DNA of 64,000 bases, from NCBI GenBank assembly GCA_000727475.1, contig KL647335.1, forward strand, positions 97,829 through 161,828, written 5' to 3'. The notes under the pieces are model-generated. The model was not told the origin of the DNA. It made no database searches and worked only from the letters and a program-made list of their open reading frames with translations. The first letter of the stretch is position 1. The number at the start of each line of letters is the position of its first letter. This stretch comes from Sarcocystis neurona (Eukaryota; Apicomplexa; Conoidasida; Eucoccidiorida; Sarcocystidae). Shown in pieces: positions 12,601 to 19,353 of the stretch. The translations under genes and the position numbers were made by a program.

Positions 12601-12881
12601 GTTGTCGGACCGTCTTCTCGTCCATCTGCCGCTTCACGGCCACCCCACATGGTTTTTCTCCTTCCTTCTTCTTTATCGAAACAACTTGCCGATTCAATCA
12701 ATTCTCCCTCCCCTTGGCTTCGCTGCAGTCGCTCTCCCGGCTGCCGCTGCTCTCGCTGCTGGTGCTCCTGCTCTCGCTGTTGCTGCTGCTGTTGCTGCGT
12801 ACGTGGTTGCTGCTGCTGTCGTTCTCTGTGTACCGGTGTCTTCTTCTGCTGCTGTTTTCGTCCGCTATCTGCTCGAAACAT
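3666..12881 (-). CDS. Alpha/beta-hydrolase gene, C-terminal giant block with catalytic acid and histidine
   Basis: A single frame is open for 3,071 codons and ends at TAG 3666-3668. It holds the rest of the hydrolase fold: AIVLVAPFTSTADCA (near residue 1714 of the block), HGDEDRVVP (Asp at residue 1790) and CHNVVELLLQEIFALV (His at residue 3049), all in the same frame. In between are poly-Gln, poly-Ser, poly-Ala, Arg-rich and acidic runs. On both strands the other frames are closed at least every 1.5 kb, so a 9.2-kb opening in just the frame with the catalytic residues argues for coding. A good acceptor (TTCCCTGCAG) lies just before the AVTAVEAIVLV segment at about 7760, so the part upstream of it might still be intron. 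Confidence 0.65.
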   Translation of the reverse strand: MFRADSGRKQQQKKTPVHRERQQQQPRTQQQQQQQREQEHQQREQRQPGERLQRSQGEGELIESASCFDKEEGRRKTMWGGREAADGREDGPTTTAAAAACNSAERQMLLKQTEPILVSPLFSSSADAAVCRAYSSVPPGLPAVAAAHCPPTAASFPLAASAALRSAAVTSAAAAAAEAKQAKQVTASSLQQQQQQQVEDGRSDPGEISSKPAEAPTPAAPTGTAARPAAAAVLGEKATAVGSEATAAAGAPGTTTTASAAGTTAADDDSAAQRFLVEAERRNETGRAEAAARAAEAAAEAAACEGHKKDFSHPSAARLQQRNSCMREQPQHVRCHIHRQEQEQQEPEEQQRQEQKSKGQQQPQQQQSQQWQQEQQSQRQQRQQHQQAEGKDVTEEEQELQQHQPHQDMQTVQQQQQQRTSCKQQKQQQQGPASLLVGDKSKDIGNSQKTLSLSLPQRARSSGSSTLRSNNSNSSSRSNMRSSSNTPQRMQEMLARQDSSDRREGERIYVCSVQEHQEHRGMTGGSCCSSSAQQRLSTSKKVAEEKINKHGNVNTVRVESTLTQFNSSSRNSEYSNSSSSSDNRRSNSGCNSNSNSSCSNHNSSSSGSSNSRRNSGECQRRWNSRGLEQAEEREVKDVKTQLQQQPAAAAGVLRAVSSASTLALSSRSSTGEAIADAAGKSLFLCDRLLPPHSCSSSRGSQEEEQQDAVKRKDQVVGERSGTNYLKGNELQEMRPAKALPIDRFFFFGNSSSGTKLPSCVSLGSPPSPCSPETPTTQQELQQQQTQQQQQQEQQRHLQQQTQQRQQEQQQQHQEQQWREVQRKKQQGERDSCQQELQSQRQLEQRNALVSDVAAAFSQRRGAHVIRNGYPAESLRRFDEKLQDSPAELLHPPFTAEDNIRRESWLPAVQQERQSLFSVDAVSVEGGGQRRGALAREERREAGGDEEGETRRLSAKNWRGLHLSSDKEDSKETADQRLCDGFLQREQQEPEEHIASYVRAIPAAAAGGYAADTAAEKEEETAVAFGEETAAPAQDYCSERGGQQLYPPEAAAAATRAAAGGKRATNVPVLFLEAPVAEIAAATPTEEKEAETEKPAAEAYSTGRANGRRAAAAAARGGRGREEAAAAVAPSIAAPAAAERQGTTRGSGKEAKATAVAAAREAAPGQRRDDLPYQVPPVSVTLHKLFAQETNSPRRAAGVAGGAAAATRAEGGEAVQREEAAEVAGGDIHSKAVARRDKERGDFAAAAAVSAAVAGSDGLGTEAAARETVSEEMCGVTALFSTTAFHSHIADLSLSSFAYSLDDSASSSGSRRRRSSGRRKGSASVSCCRRNTYDSSWKESGKETCRSDNSSTRRRKEDSNIFSAIDEDPRGRSSDDAQRAPAFFAAATHEGLRRVSGASLRQQQQQQEQQQQAPEQRQQGTQQKRQQWEPFEEQQEEEDEKKQGDEKEKQQQGTVGGKQQPLQWGQQQQWGYAEQQKRGAEEEAGMEAQQDSAAAASEEEWDKSSDFSRGFAQGSGFHFSSSFSFVDDSCRCSSGARNASDGSAGNCSSWSLSSASAFSSSSFSSLRSSSFSSSSYLSFHSSSCSSRSSSSSQTFSPRPFAAAAAAPGGGPTSAFKAAPLLPSEKEEEVAAAAAAARRRRRRKGRGPPVTTERGRRRARGTAGTSSPSSPSSLASRSSCSSFASPTAAAAASTARGRGEGEGRDMAFPAAVTAVEAIVLVAPFTSTADCAAHYISLPQAMRGMIEMLISYIQEDCTRWDNTAAMQQLCSVLAQAPQLFAGVGIYIVHGDEDRVVPSTMGRQLVQTALGAASCMHSHTCGGPSSAASRLRSNAAASASGSSSSARPPQQQQQPRRDTGWWRARDKHAGGDGDEEEEADGETPEGDSRARDKRKNTEKLPRQGREGHRGGADEKNAVHHFGRLSARGLRQREQQPKQQQQREREFAGRGREGGRGGGRRQEESFVVAGDWEEQQGQAAAAAAEDAETATKTVRDRPGRSRDSCSSREETNSGSRDRRRQERERRSSRSTQQQQKKTQRSRSSDEATARERRVRAAHDVLLPSRARGVEGWGEGSTGETERKGGEEGDDRRKKASSNRFLFSSLKEKASNVLPRVAAEVLLRPGRAAAGRNVRSTAAAARTAVLQQRHLQTPDSTREQQQKEERRQHEDEQQRQQDTQRQQDAQQQLAEHVKQSSDIEEGRALQASSLRSDKEPAVRKSSSLASFAASSFFTASSASSPVYSSSPSTSFCGSAEVVGGSRQKGGAQQCSATGSGRVQQTETRRTRAAHLLPPQQQQSRTRETDRAAAAGAAAAAGAAAAAGAATAAGAATAAGAGAAADAADAGGPAGRAAELFLSIETRVQEQQQQGTVGLENEQQQEQVTEETAQQEQPSNEPQQQQLLPYIRREGQQQQEEMAAEGVEQQSRNQQQQQDEKTTTRDDEQAREEQQLLRLSSGGKAFRRRLLKNLQGAGWSSRGAFPASAAAATTTATAVTARVATREGFLAAGGAEAAGRAVGETAAAEERAAADGEAATEEFVWAMHALTEKQQSCRPSVQQLRTVSPYENERQNIGSDRVDAKAVGDEEEKEKDKEEEEREKSDTFYNSMQQLFPSPRLEERHPCGVSAAATDGMYRHLRSTRRKRSLSQQQLPVAARADDALAWRTGRAGKVFASENEEEEEEGDRDSNVASLPSMAELFQRGPRATTEQQQQQHLDAAVAATVDDGQPRGHDEAAVAPCVGKQPDAEICPAAGEKTQHQQQQEESGGSAGKQQQQQERLTVVGEHLQQCKSQEEQQETRQVEQQPVLFPTQQRLLGKVGSSSSGTLEQQQLRRGKTPVSNGRTVAAAESPLHSPAAAAIAEETTKQQQEQQTVCGTTVRCAPTAGRSAAAGAATGEASEEGETPAFSQRETYSDSNGATQRLHTAAADAAAVATDAAGAAVPPSASFSLLPGRAVTTPRAAASAGAGATAAARATAVAGGKGGRGERKTRTRSAEKNRCCRGSGDTEEKESREKRGERRSRKCAVGEGAAAAETGGGEGEEKDKEEKKKEKRSSCHNVVELLLQEIFALVRVVLKART

Positions 12882-15800
12882 TCTCCCCCAGTCCTCTCTC
12901 CTTGACTCTCTCCACTCTCATCCTGCTACTGCTGCTTCTGCTGCTTCCGCTGCTGCTGCTTCTGCTGCTGCTNNNNNNNNNNNNNNNNNNNNNNNNNNNN
13001 NNNNNNNNNNNNNNNNNNNNNNNNNNNNNNNNNNNNNNNNNNNNNNNNNNNNNNNNNNNNNNNNNNNNNNNNNNNNNNNNNNNNNNNNNNNNNNNNNNNN
13101 NNNNNNNNNNNNNNNNNNNNNNNNNNNNNNNNNNNNNNNNNNNNNNNNNNNNNNNNNNNNNNNNNNNNNNNNNNNNNNNNNNNNNNNNNNNNNNNNNNNN
13201 NNNNNNNNNNNNNNNNNNNNNNNNNNNNNNNNNNNNNNNNNNNNNNNNNNNNNNNNNNNNNNNNNNNNNNNNNNNNNNNNNNNNNNNNNNNNNNNNNNNN
13301 NNNNNNNNNNNNNNNNNNNNNNNNNNNNNNNNNNNNNNNNNNNNNNNNNNNNNNNNNNNNNNNNNNNNNNNNNNNNNNNNNNNNNNNNNNNNNNNNNNNN
13401 NNNNNNNNNNNNNNNNNNNNNNNNNNNNNNNNNNNNNNNNNNNNNNNNNNNNNNNNNNNNNNNNNNNNNNNNNNNNNCTTCTGCCGCTGCTCCTGCTTCT
13501 GCTGCTGCTTCTGCCGCTGCTCCTGCTTCTGCTGCTGCTGCTGCTTCTGCTGCTGCTTCTCACGCTGCTGCTTCTGCTTGTGGTGCTTCTCCTGCTGCTG
13601 GCTCTGCTGCCGCTGCTTCTCCTGCTATCTCTGCTGCCGCTGCTTCTCCTGCTACTTTTGCTGCCTGTGTTACTGCTGCTTCTGCTGCCGCTACTTCTGC
13701 GGCGGCTGCTTCTGCTCCTGCTGTCGGTGCTGCCTCCGCTGCTGTCCCTTCTTCGTTTTTCCTCCTTGTCTCTCTCGACCAGGTGGGCACAAAGCGCCTG
13801 TGCAACTCGAAGCGCAACAGCCGAGCCCAGCGAATACCCGAGGATGCTTATGGCAACTCGAATATTGTCGCCGTGCTGCTGCTGCAGCTTCTTCAAGGCA
13901 GCGCGTACTCCTCCGAGGGCAGCTGCGACACACGCAGCAGGTGACGGCGTTCCCGTGCTGCCTCCATATCCCGGGTACTCCACCAGCAAGAACGCCGCGT
14001 CAAGACATAGCAACAGCGGCAGCTCTATGCTCCCTACAGCAGGCACCCAGCCACCCAGACTGCTGCTACTGCTGTTGCCGGTGCTGGTGTGGCTGCTGCT
14101 GGTGCTGCTGCTGCTACTGCTGCTGCTGTTGACGCCGCTGATGTGGCTGCTGCTAGTGCTGCTGCTACTGCTGCTGCTGTTGGCGCTGCTGCTGTTGGCG
14201 CTGCCGATGTGGCTGCTGCTAGTGCTGCTGCTAGTGCTGGTGCTGCTGTTACCGTTGCTGAGGCGGCCAGTGCTGGTACCGCTGCTACTGCTGCTGCTGT
14301 TGCCGCTGCTGGTCATGTGACTGCTGCTGCTGCTGCTGTTGCCGCTGCTGGTGTGGCTGCTGCTGCCGCTGCTGCTGCTGCAGCTGCTGCTGCAGGGTCG
14401 GCACGGCTGCGTATGAGGCGACGTGCACGGCCGCGAGGGGGGAGGAGAGACCGTAGAGGAAGCCGGGGTCCACAAGTCGACAGGAGAAGAGGAGATCGAC
14501 GCGTTGAAGTCGCTCTGTGTTGCAGGCGCTGCAGCAGGCGAGGAGGGCAAGTCGCGCTGCTGCAGCTGCTGCTGTTGTTGCTCGTCGCCATACGTCGCAG
14601 TAGCAGCAGTCGCAGCAAAACGTAGTGTCTCTCCCGTAGCTGTTGCTGTTGCTGCTGCCCGTTCATCTTGTTGTTCTTCTTGATTGCTGCTGCTGCTGCT
14701 GCTCACTGCCGCTGCCACTGCTGCCGCTGGTGGGCGAAGCCGCGGGCTGCTGTCTGGTCTGGCTGCAGGTTTGCTGCTCCACCATGCTGTGCAAGCGTCT
14801 GCTGCTGCTGCCGGCATCACACTACCGTCGGCTCTGCGACTGCTGCTCGAGATGGCCTGCGCTGCTGCTGCTGCAGGCTCCTCCTCTTCTGCATGGGCTG
14901 CTGCAGCAGCAGTGCCTGCACGAGCCGCTGGAGCAGCAGTAGCAGCAGCCGGCAGAGGAGGAGGAGGACGAGGAGCAGCAGCAGCGCGGAAAGCGGCAGC
15001 GAGAGGAGGGCGCGGAGGAGCAGCAGCACGATAAGAAGAAACGGCAGCAGCACCAACGCGGGGCAAGGAAGGTCGGCAGCTGCGCCACCCAGATCGCAGC
15101 TCGGACGTGTCAACTGCTGCTGCATGGCCTCGAGGCGACGGAGCCACGGCAAATTCTACAAAGTCGTCATCGCCCTTATTTAATGCTCTTCTTTCCGTTG
15201 CTGTTTCTGGCATCTCTTCTTTCCTTTCTGCTGCTGCTTCTATTGGTGCTGCTTCTTCTTCTCTTCTTTCTCTTCTTGCCGCCGCCCAACCTTCTTTTTC
15301 TCCTACTCGTGCTGCAGCTGCTGTCTCTCCCGGCTCTGCTTCCGGCGTCGTTTCCACGTGGTGAGGGCTGCTCGGGACGTCGTCTAGATCTCCACGTAGA
15401 GCTGCAGGAGGACTTCGTTGCAGAGGAGGAAGCAGAGAGGAATCTTCTGCTGCTGTTCCTGCTCTTCCGGCTTCCTCCCCTGTCGCTCCTACTGCTGCTG
15501 CGCCTCCTGCTGCGGCCCTTGGCGACCCTGCTCCTGCTGCTGGTTTTTTCTCGAAACTGCTGCTGCTTTCTCGCTGTTGTTGCTTTTCTCGCCATCGCTG
15601 TGGCGGTGGATGGAAGCCCGGAGGAGACAGCACCTCTCCCCACTGCAGCTGTTGCAGCACTGCTGCTGCTATTTTTCTGCCCGACAGCAGCAGTTCCGGT
15701 GCATGCAAGGGAGCAGCAGAGACAGCTATTCGACGGAGAGTCTGGCGAGGAGTATCTGCTGAGGCGAAACGCGTCCAGTCCTCTTCCTCTTCATCGTCTT

Positions 15801-17845
15801 CCTGCTGTTGCTGCTGCGCCCCGCCGTGCTGCTGCTGCTCCTCGTGCTGCTGCTCGAGCACGTCTCTTCCTGCCGCAGACGCAGCAACGCAACAGCAGCA
15901 AGTAGCCAATCTAAGAAAGATCAAGCGACACGAGGAGAAGAAACAGCAGCAACAGCAGCATGAGAAACCGTCGCAGCAGGAAAAGAAGCAACAGCGTTAC
16001 CAACAAGAGCAGCAGAAGAAACAGCAGCAGGGTGATTCTGCGAACCCCACCAGCGGCCGCACAGAAGCCGTCCACCAGGGCGCCTGTTCGTCACAGAAGA
16101 AGAAGCAGCAGCAGAAGCAGGAGAAAAAGTACAGCGTAACGAGCAGCAGCAGACGCAGCAACACTAGAAGCTTTACCATCAGTAATCAAAGCAGCAGGAG
16201 AAGCACCGGTAGTAGAAGCAGCAATAGCTTCAGCAGCAGCAGCAGTAGGAGGAGCAGCAGCAATACCAGGGGCGGGTTCTGAATACGCGTAATAATAACG
16301 GCAGCAGAAGGAGTGCGTGAGTAGAATATATATCCGAGAAGTTAAAACAGCAGATTTGTTGATGTCCCTGTGGCAGGTGGCGCTAGAACGTATGCGCTGC
16401 TACTGCTGCTTACTGCAGCTGCTGCGGCTTCCTGCTTCTTGACTTGGCGAGGTTGAGAGAGAGGGCAGAGGAGAAGAAGGTTGCGTCTGCTGCTGTAGAA
16501 GCCAAGAAGACTCTGCAGCAGCAACAGCAGCAGCTGCTGCAGCTCTCAGTTTCCTCTCCTGCAGTGTGGCCGTGGCCACTTGACTTCGCTCCTCTTCCTT
16601 CTTCACTTCCTGCTTTTCGACGCTTATGCTTCTGCTGCTGCTGCTGCTTCGTCCTGGACTCAAGTGTTTTTTGGCTCCCCCAGCAGCAGCAGGAGGACAG
16701 GAAGACTGCAGCAGCGCTAGCGAAGGCATTCGAGTTGCAGCAGCAGCAGCGGCTGCTGCAGCCGCAGCTCCTTCAAGTGTCGCAGTGCGAGACAAGCCGG
16801 CAAAGCGAGAAGCGTAGGCCGCGGCCACAGCAGCAGCAACAGCAGCAGTTTCTTCTTCTCTCGAAAAGCTTTTTTGAACTTTCATCGAGACGACAAACTG
16901 AAGGAAGCGACTTATAAATGGCAGCCAATCAAGAGCCAACATGTCTTTTCCACCGCAGCACACGTACAGGTGCACTACCTTCGGCCCTGCTTGTGCTGCT
17001 GCTGCTGAGGGATCACCTGCAGTGTCGTCTCCTCTCAAAAAAGCAGCTGCAGCAGCAGGAGCCTGAGCAGCAGCAGGAGCCTGAGTTGCAGCAGGAGCCT
17101 GAGCAGCAGCAGGAGATCGAGCAGCACAAGATGCAGCAGGAGGCGTGGAAGCAGGAACAGTATAAGCAGCAGAAGCAGCAGCGACAGGAGCAGCAGCTGT
17201 AGCAGCATCTCGTGCAGAGCTTCGGGTCGAAGCAGCAGAGGAGCCGAGAGCAGCAGCTAGGGAAGAAGGAGAAGGCGTAGGATGCGCTGCAGCGGCACCA
17301 GCAATATCCTGCGCTGCAGGGGCTTCCCGAGGAAGAGAAGCAGCACCAACAGGCGCGACAGTCGCAGCCACAGAAGCATCGCGAGCAGACGCAGCAGAGA
17401 GACGTGAGGCAGCAGAATCGACTCCAACAGTAGCAGCAGAAGCAGCAGCAGAAGGGTAAAAAACGAAGGCACCGGGAACCCCGCTAGCTGCGGCAGTGAC
17501 GCTCGAATCAGCGGAGGCCGATGAAGGCGAAGAAGAAAATGACGCAGCCGAAGAAGGAAGGAACGGGGAAGGCGCAGCATGTGATGTTGAAGCGTGGAGC
17601 GCCACTCCGGCAGTAGCAGCAGCAGCAGCACTCGTAGGGCTGGACTTCGCTGTTGCTGCCGCAGCAAACGATGAATTTGCCTCGCCTCCGGAACGGCAGA
17701 AGGAGGCTGTCGCGGTGGCTGCAGCAGTTCCACAAAACCCAGCAGCACGACGCCCATAACAGCAGCTGCCAACCCGCGGCAGCAGATACTCATGCACAGC
17801 GATACACACACGTATATAAACGTGCATATATAGAGATATTGACAT
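3666..17845 (-). CDS. Alpha/beta-hydrolase fold protein (Bem46/ABHD13/17-like) with giant homopolymer insertions; gene-level model
   Basis: The minus strand carries, in the correct N-to-C order, the landmarks of a serine alpha/beta hydrolase: VVHLYVCCGGKD then LDWLPFISRFL (about 16885-16990), FLLVEYPGYGGSTGTP (about 13955-14000), ILGYSLGSAVALRV with Ser at 13831-13833, AIVLVAPFTSTADCA (about 7695-7741), IYIVHGDEDRVVP with the acid at 7512-7514, and CHNVVELLLQEIF with His at 3735-3737, 22 codons before a TAG stop. Known family proteins have this whole fold in about 250-300 residues; here it is spread over more than 13 kb. At least three coding blocks are needed (16400-17845, 12865-15924, 3666-12881) because the frames differ, so introns exist, but exact splice sites were not resolved. 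Family assignment rests on motifs; substrate is unknown. N-terminus uncertain. Confidence 0.75.
5855..5992 (-). repeat. 18-bp tandem repeat encoding GAAAAA units
   Basis: Several consecutive copies of an 18-base unit (plus strand cagcaccagcagcagtcg and variants) give the minus-strand hexapeptide repeat GAAAAA / GAATAA in the hydrolase frame. Local triplet orientation on the plus strand is CAG, opposite to the CTG of the flanks, so this array stands out as an inverted patch. Confidence 0.75.
12865..15924 (-). CDS. Alpha/beta-hydrolase gene, nucleophile block
   Basis: The frame contains LLLCLDAAFLLVEYPGYGG and, about 40 residues on, ILGYSLGSAVALRVAQALC; these are the substrate-loop strand and the G-x-S-x-G nucleophile elbow. 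Between the block start and the fold are Ala/Pro/Arg-rich and Ser-rich low-complexity segments, including a Ser-rich imperfect tandem repeat at about 14060-14370. After the nucleophile helix (ending near CAHLVERD, about 13770) the frame enters Ser/Arg homopolymer and the 515-base N gap. How much is exon and how much intron is open: other frames on both strands are also long here. The join to the next block must lie between about 13770 and 7750. Confidence 0.6.
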   Translation of the reverse strand: MIFLRLATCCCCVAASAAGRDVLEQQHEEQQQHGGAQQQQQEDDEEEEDWTRFASADTPRQTLRRIAVSAAPLHAPELLLSGRKIAAAVLQQLQWGEVLSPPGFHPPPQRWREKQQQRESSSSFEKKPAAGAGSPRAAAGGAAAVGATGEEAGRAGTAAEDSSLLPPLQRSPPAALRGDLDDVPSSPHHVETTPEAEPGETAAAARVGEKEGWAAARRERREEEAAPIEAAAERKEEMPETATERRALNKGDDDFVEFAVAPSPRGHAAAVDTSELRSGWRSCRPSLPRVGAAAVSSYRAAAPPRPPLAAAFRAAAAPRPPPPLPAAATAAPAARAGTAAAAAHAEEEEPAAAAAQAISSSSRRADGSVMPAAAADACTAWWSSKPAARPDSSPRLRPPAAAVAAAVSSSSSSNQEEQQDERAAATATATGETLRFAATAATATYGDEQQQQQLQQRDLPSSPAAAPATQSDFNASISSSPVDLWTPASSTVSPPPSRPCTSPHTQPCRPCSSSCSSSSGSSSHTSSGNSSSSSSHMTSSGNSSSSSSGTSTGRLSNGNSSTSTSSSTSSSHIGSANSSSANSSSSSSSTSSSHISGVNSSSSSSSSTSSSHTSTGNSSSSSLGGWVPAVGSIELPLLLCLDAAFLLVEYPGYGGSTGTPSPAACVAAALGGVRAALKKLQQQHGDNIRVAISILGYSLGSAVALRVAQALCAHLVERDKEEKRRRDSSGGSTDSRSRSSRRRSSGSRSSSNTGSKSSRRSSGSRDSRRSSGSRASSRRSTTSRSSSVRSSSRSSSSSRSRSSGRSSSRSRSSGRXXXXXXXXXXXXXXXXXXXXXXXXXXXXXXXXXXXXXXXXXXXXXXXXXXXXXXXXXXXXXXXXXXXXXXXXXXXXXXXXXXXXXXXXXXXXXXXXXXXXXXXXXXXXXXXXXXXXXXXXXXXXXXXXXXXXXXXXXXXXXXXXXXXXXXXXXXXXXXXXXXXXXXXXXSSSRSSSSGSSRSSSSRMRVERVKERGLGENVSSR
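12973..13487. other. Assembly gap (515 N)
   Basis: The gap is flanked on both sides by CTG/CTT-GCT triplet repeats (Ser/Arg/Gly on the minus strand). It lies inside the hydrolase gene downstream of the nucleophile exon. The true length of the repeat is unknown, and a splice junction could be hidden in it. Confidence 0.95.
14060..14370 (-). repeat. Ser-rich imperfect tandem repeat
   Basis: Plus-strand gtggctgctgctagtgctgctgct-type units recur with small changes. In the hydrolase frame they give runs such as SSSHTSSGNSSSSS and SSSHIGSANSSS, with His and Asn at regular places between serines. It lies immediately upstream (N-terminal side) of the LVEYPGYGG segment. Confidence 0.6.
15925..16399 (+). 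repeat. CAG-orientation tract between hydrolase coding blocks (probable intron)
   Basis: Here the plus strand switches abruptly from CTG to CAG orientation (agcagcagaagaaacagc). No minus frame joins the two flanking hydrolase blocks through it. It is best read as intronic sequence of the hydrolase gene; no independent gene was recognised. Confidence 0.5.
16400..17845 (-). CDS. Alpha/beta-hydrolase gene, N-terminal coding block
   Basis: An open frame of up to 481 codons, very rich in Ala, Ser and Pro with repeated AAAQAP units at about 17045-17120. It holds the first recognisable fold element, VVHLYVCCGGKDMLALDW followed by LPFISRFLQF, which fits strand beta3, the oxyanion loop and helix A of Bem46-like hydrolases. 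The frame opens with a Met in TA-rich sequence (Tyr/Ile/Val-rich first residues), which is an unlikely true start. Another minus-strand frame starting at 17811 begins with a short hydrophobic stretch (RGLAAAVMGVVLLGFVELL) that would make a membrane anchor, as is usual for this family, and may be the real first exon. The donor after FLQF was not resolved. Confidence 0.6.
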   Translation of the reverse strand: MSISLYMHVYIRVCIAVHEYLLPRVGSCCYGRRAAGFCGTAAATATASFCRSGGEANSSFAAAATAKSSPTSAAAAATAGVALHASTSHAAPSPFLPSSAASFSSSPSSASADSSVTAAASGVPGAFVFYPSAAASAATVGVDSAASRLSAASARDASVAATVAPVGAASLPREAPAAQDIAGAAAAHPTPSPSSLAAALGSSAASTRSSARDAATAAAPVAAASAAYTVPASTPPAASCAARSPAAAQAPAATQAPAAAQAPAAAAAFLRGDDTAGDPSAAAAQAGPKVVHLYVCCGGKDMLALDWLPFISRFLQFVVSMKVQKSFSREEETAAVAAAVAAAYASRFAGLSRTATLEGAAAAAAAAAAATRMPSLALLQSSCPPAAAGGAKKHLSPGRSSSSSRSISVEKQEVKKEEERSQVATATLQERKLRAAAAAAVAAAESSWLLQQQTQPSSPLPSLSTSPSQEAGSRSSCSKQQ

Positions 17846-17849
17846 ATGT

Positions 17850-18750
17850 GTAGATATACATGCGTAGATGTGAAGGGAGGGGGGAAAGGCGAAAGCTGCT
17901 TATCCCTCTACAGACGGAAGGAGGACCTGTAGACCTGTTTCTCTCTCCCGTCGTCTGCGTCGACGTCTGTTGATTGGCTTGTCTGCTGGTGTTTCTCGAG
18001 TGTACGTACACCGCACTGACAGGCACCCCACACACTTCTCCTAGTGTGTTCAGACAATGCCATTGCTGTTGTTACTCCTCTTCCTTCTCACCGGCAGCTG
18101 CAGATTCGGCAAGAGACGCTGCATGCGCGAGTTCTTTGCCGCCGACAAAAAATCACAGGGACACTGCATGCGTTGAAGACGCGTATATATACACCCGCCC
18201 TCCCCAAAGATACACGCAGCACCAATGGTGCCGGAGAAAGTTGGTGAATAATAAAAGCTGCAGACAGTGGAATCCACGTGTGTCCGGTCTTCACGCAGGC
18301 CCACGTCCACGTACAAACTACACGCAAACACGAAGAAGGCCTCCACATTCCTGCAGCTGTAATGCACGTATATATACATATACGCACATATGTATACATA
18401 TGCATATATCTATCTACACATGCATATATATATATATATATATGTGCAGGAGTGTCATACACATCTTTACTAACAAATACGCAGTTCTGGGGCTATGCAC
18501 CTGTGTATACATGTGCCATGCAGTTTTATACATTTACACACATATATGTATGTATATACAGAAAGATAGAGTCATATTTGTTACAAAGTAGTCTCTCACT
18601 CTCTCTCTCTCTATATATATATACATATATCTATATATATATCTGTATAACTATTAATATATATATATATATATATGCGTTGCAGAACTAGCGGGGTCTG
18701 CGAAGAACAGTCAAAGATAGTGTGATGTGTTGGTGTTCGAAGAGGTAATG
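17850..18750. repeat. TA-rich spacer between the hydrolase gene and the second giant gene
   Basis: TA/TATG runs at 18365-18440, 18540-18560 and 18600-18680 are set in unique sequence. A 12-base perfect palindrome GTGTACGTACAC is at 18000-18011. Since the genes on both sides are on the minus strand, this spacer should hold the hydrolase promoter and the 3' end of the neighbour. No TATA-type element can be separated from the repeats. Confidence 0.6.
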
Positions 18751-19353
18751 GGGTAGCCGCATCTGCTGCTGCTGCGACTATCGTTAAGAAATGTCGACGC
18801 ACCTGCTGCTGCTTCTGCGGAATCCAGCACTCCCTGCTGCTGCTGCTCCTTGCTACAAGTGCAAACAAAGCAGTACCATTTGCTGCTGCTGCAGCTTCTT
18901 TTGCCGCTGGCTCTTTGGCTCCTGCCTCTTTAGCTGCTCTCTCTTTTGCTGCTGCATCTGCTGCGGCGTCTTGCGTTGCTGCTGTTGTGCCCGTGCTCTC
19001 GTGCCCGCGTGTATGGTGTTGCTGCTGTAGCCTCCCTCTCTCTCCCTCTGAGGAGCAGTGCTCCAGCTTAGCAGCACCAGCAGCAGCGCCTGCTACAATT
19101 TTCACACAGCGACATTTCTTTTCTTTTCGCTGCTATCGCTGCTGCTCCTGCTGCTTGTGCTGTGGCTCGTGCTCCTGCTGCTATTGCTGCTGTTGCTGCT
19201 GCTGGTACTGCTGTTGCTGCTATCGCTGTACTTTTTGCTGCTGCTCCTGCAGCTATCGCTGTTCCTCCTGCTACTGCTGCCGCTGCTGCCGCTGTCGCTG
19301 TTGCTGCTGTCGCTGTTTCTTCTGCTGCTGCTAACGCTGTTGTTGCTGGTGCT

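Noticed and set aside
12577..14320. Plus-strand frames of 455 and 579 codons crossing the N gap
   Set aside because: They are CTG/GCT repeat translations joined through unknown bases; the minus strand carries the GYSLG and EYPGYGG motifs.
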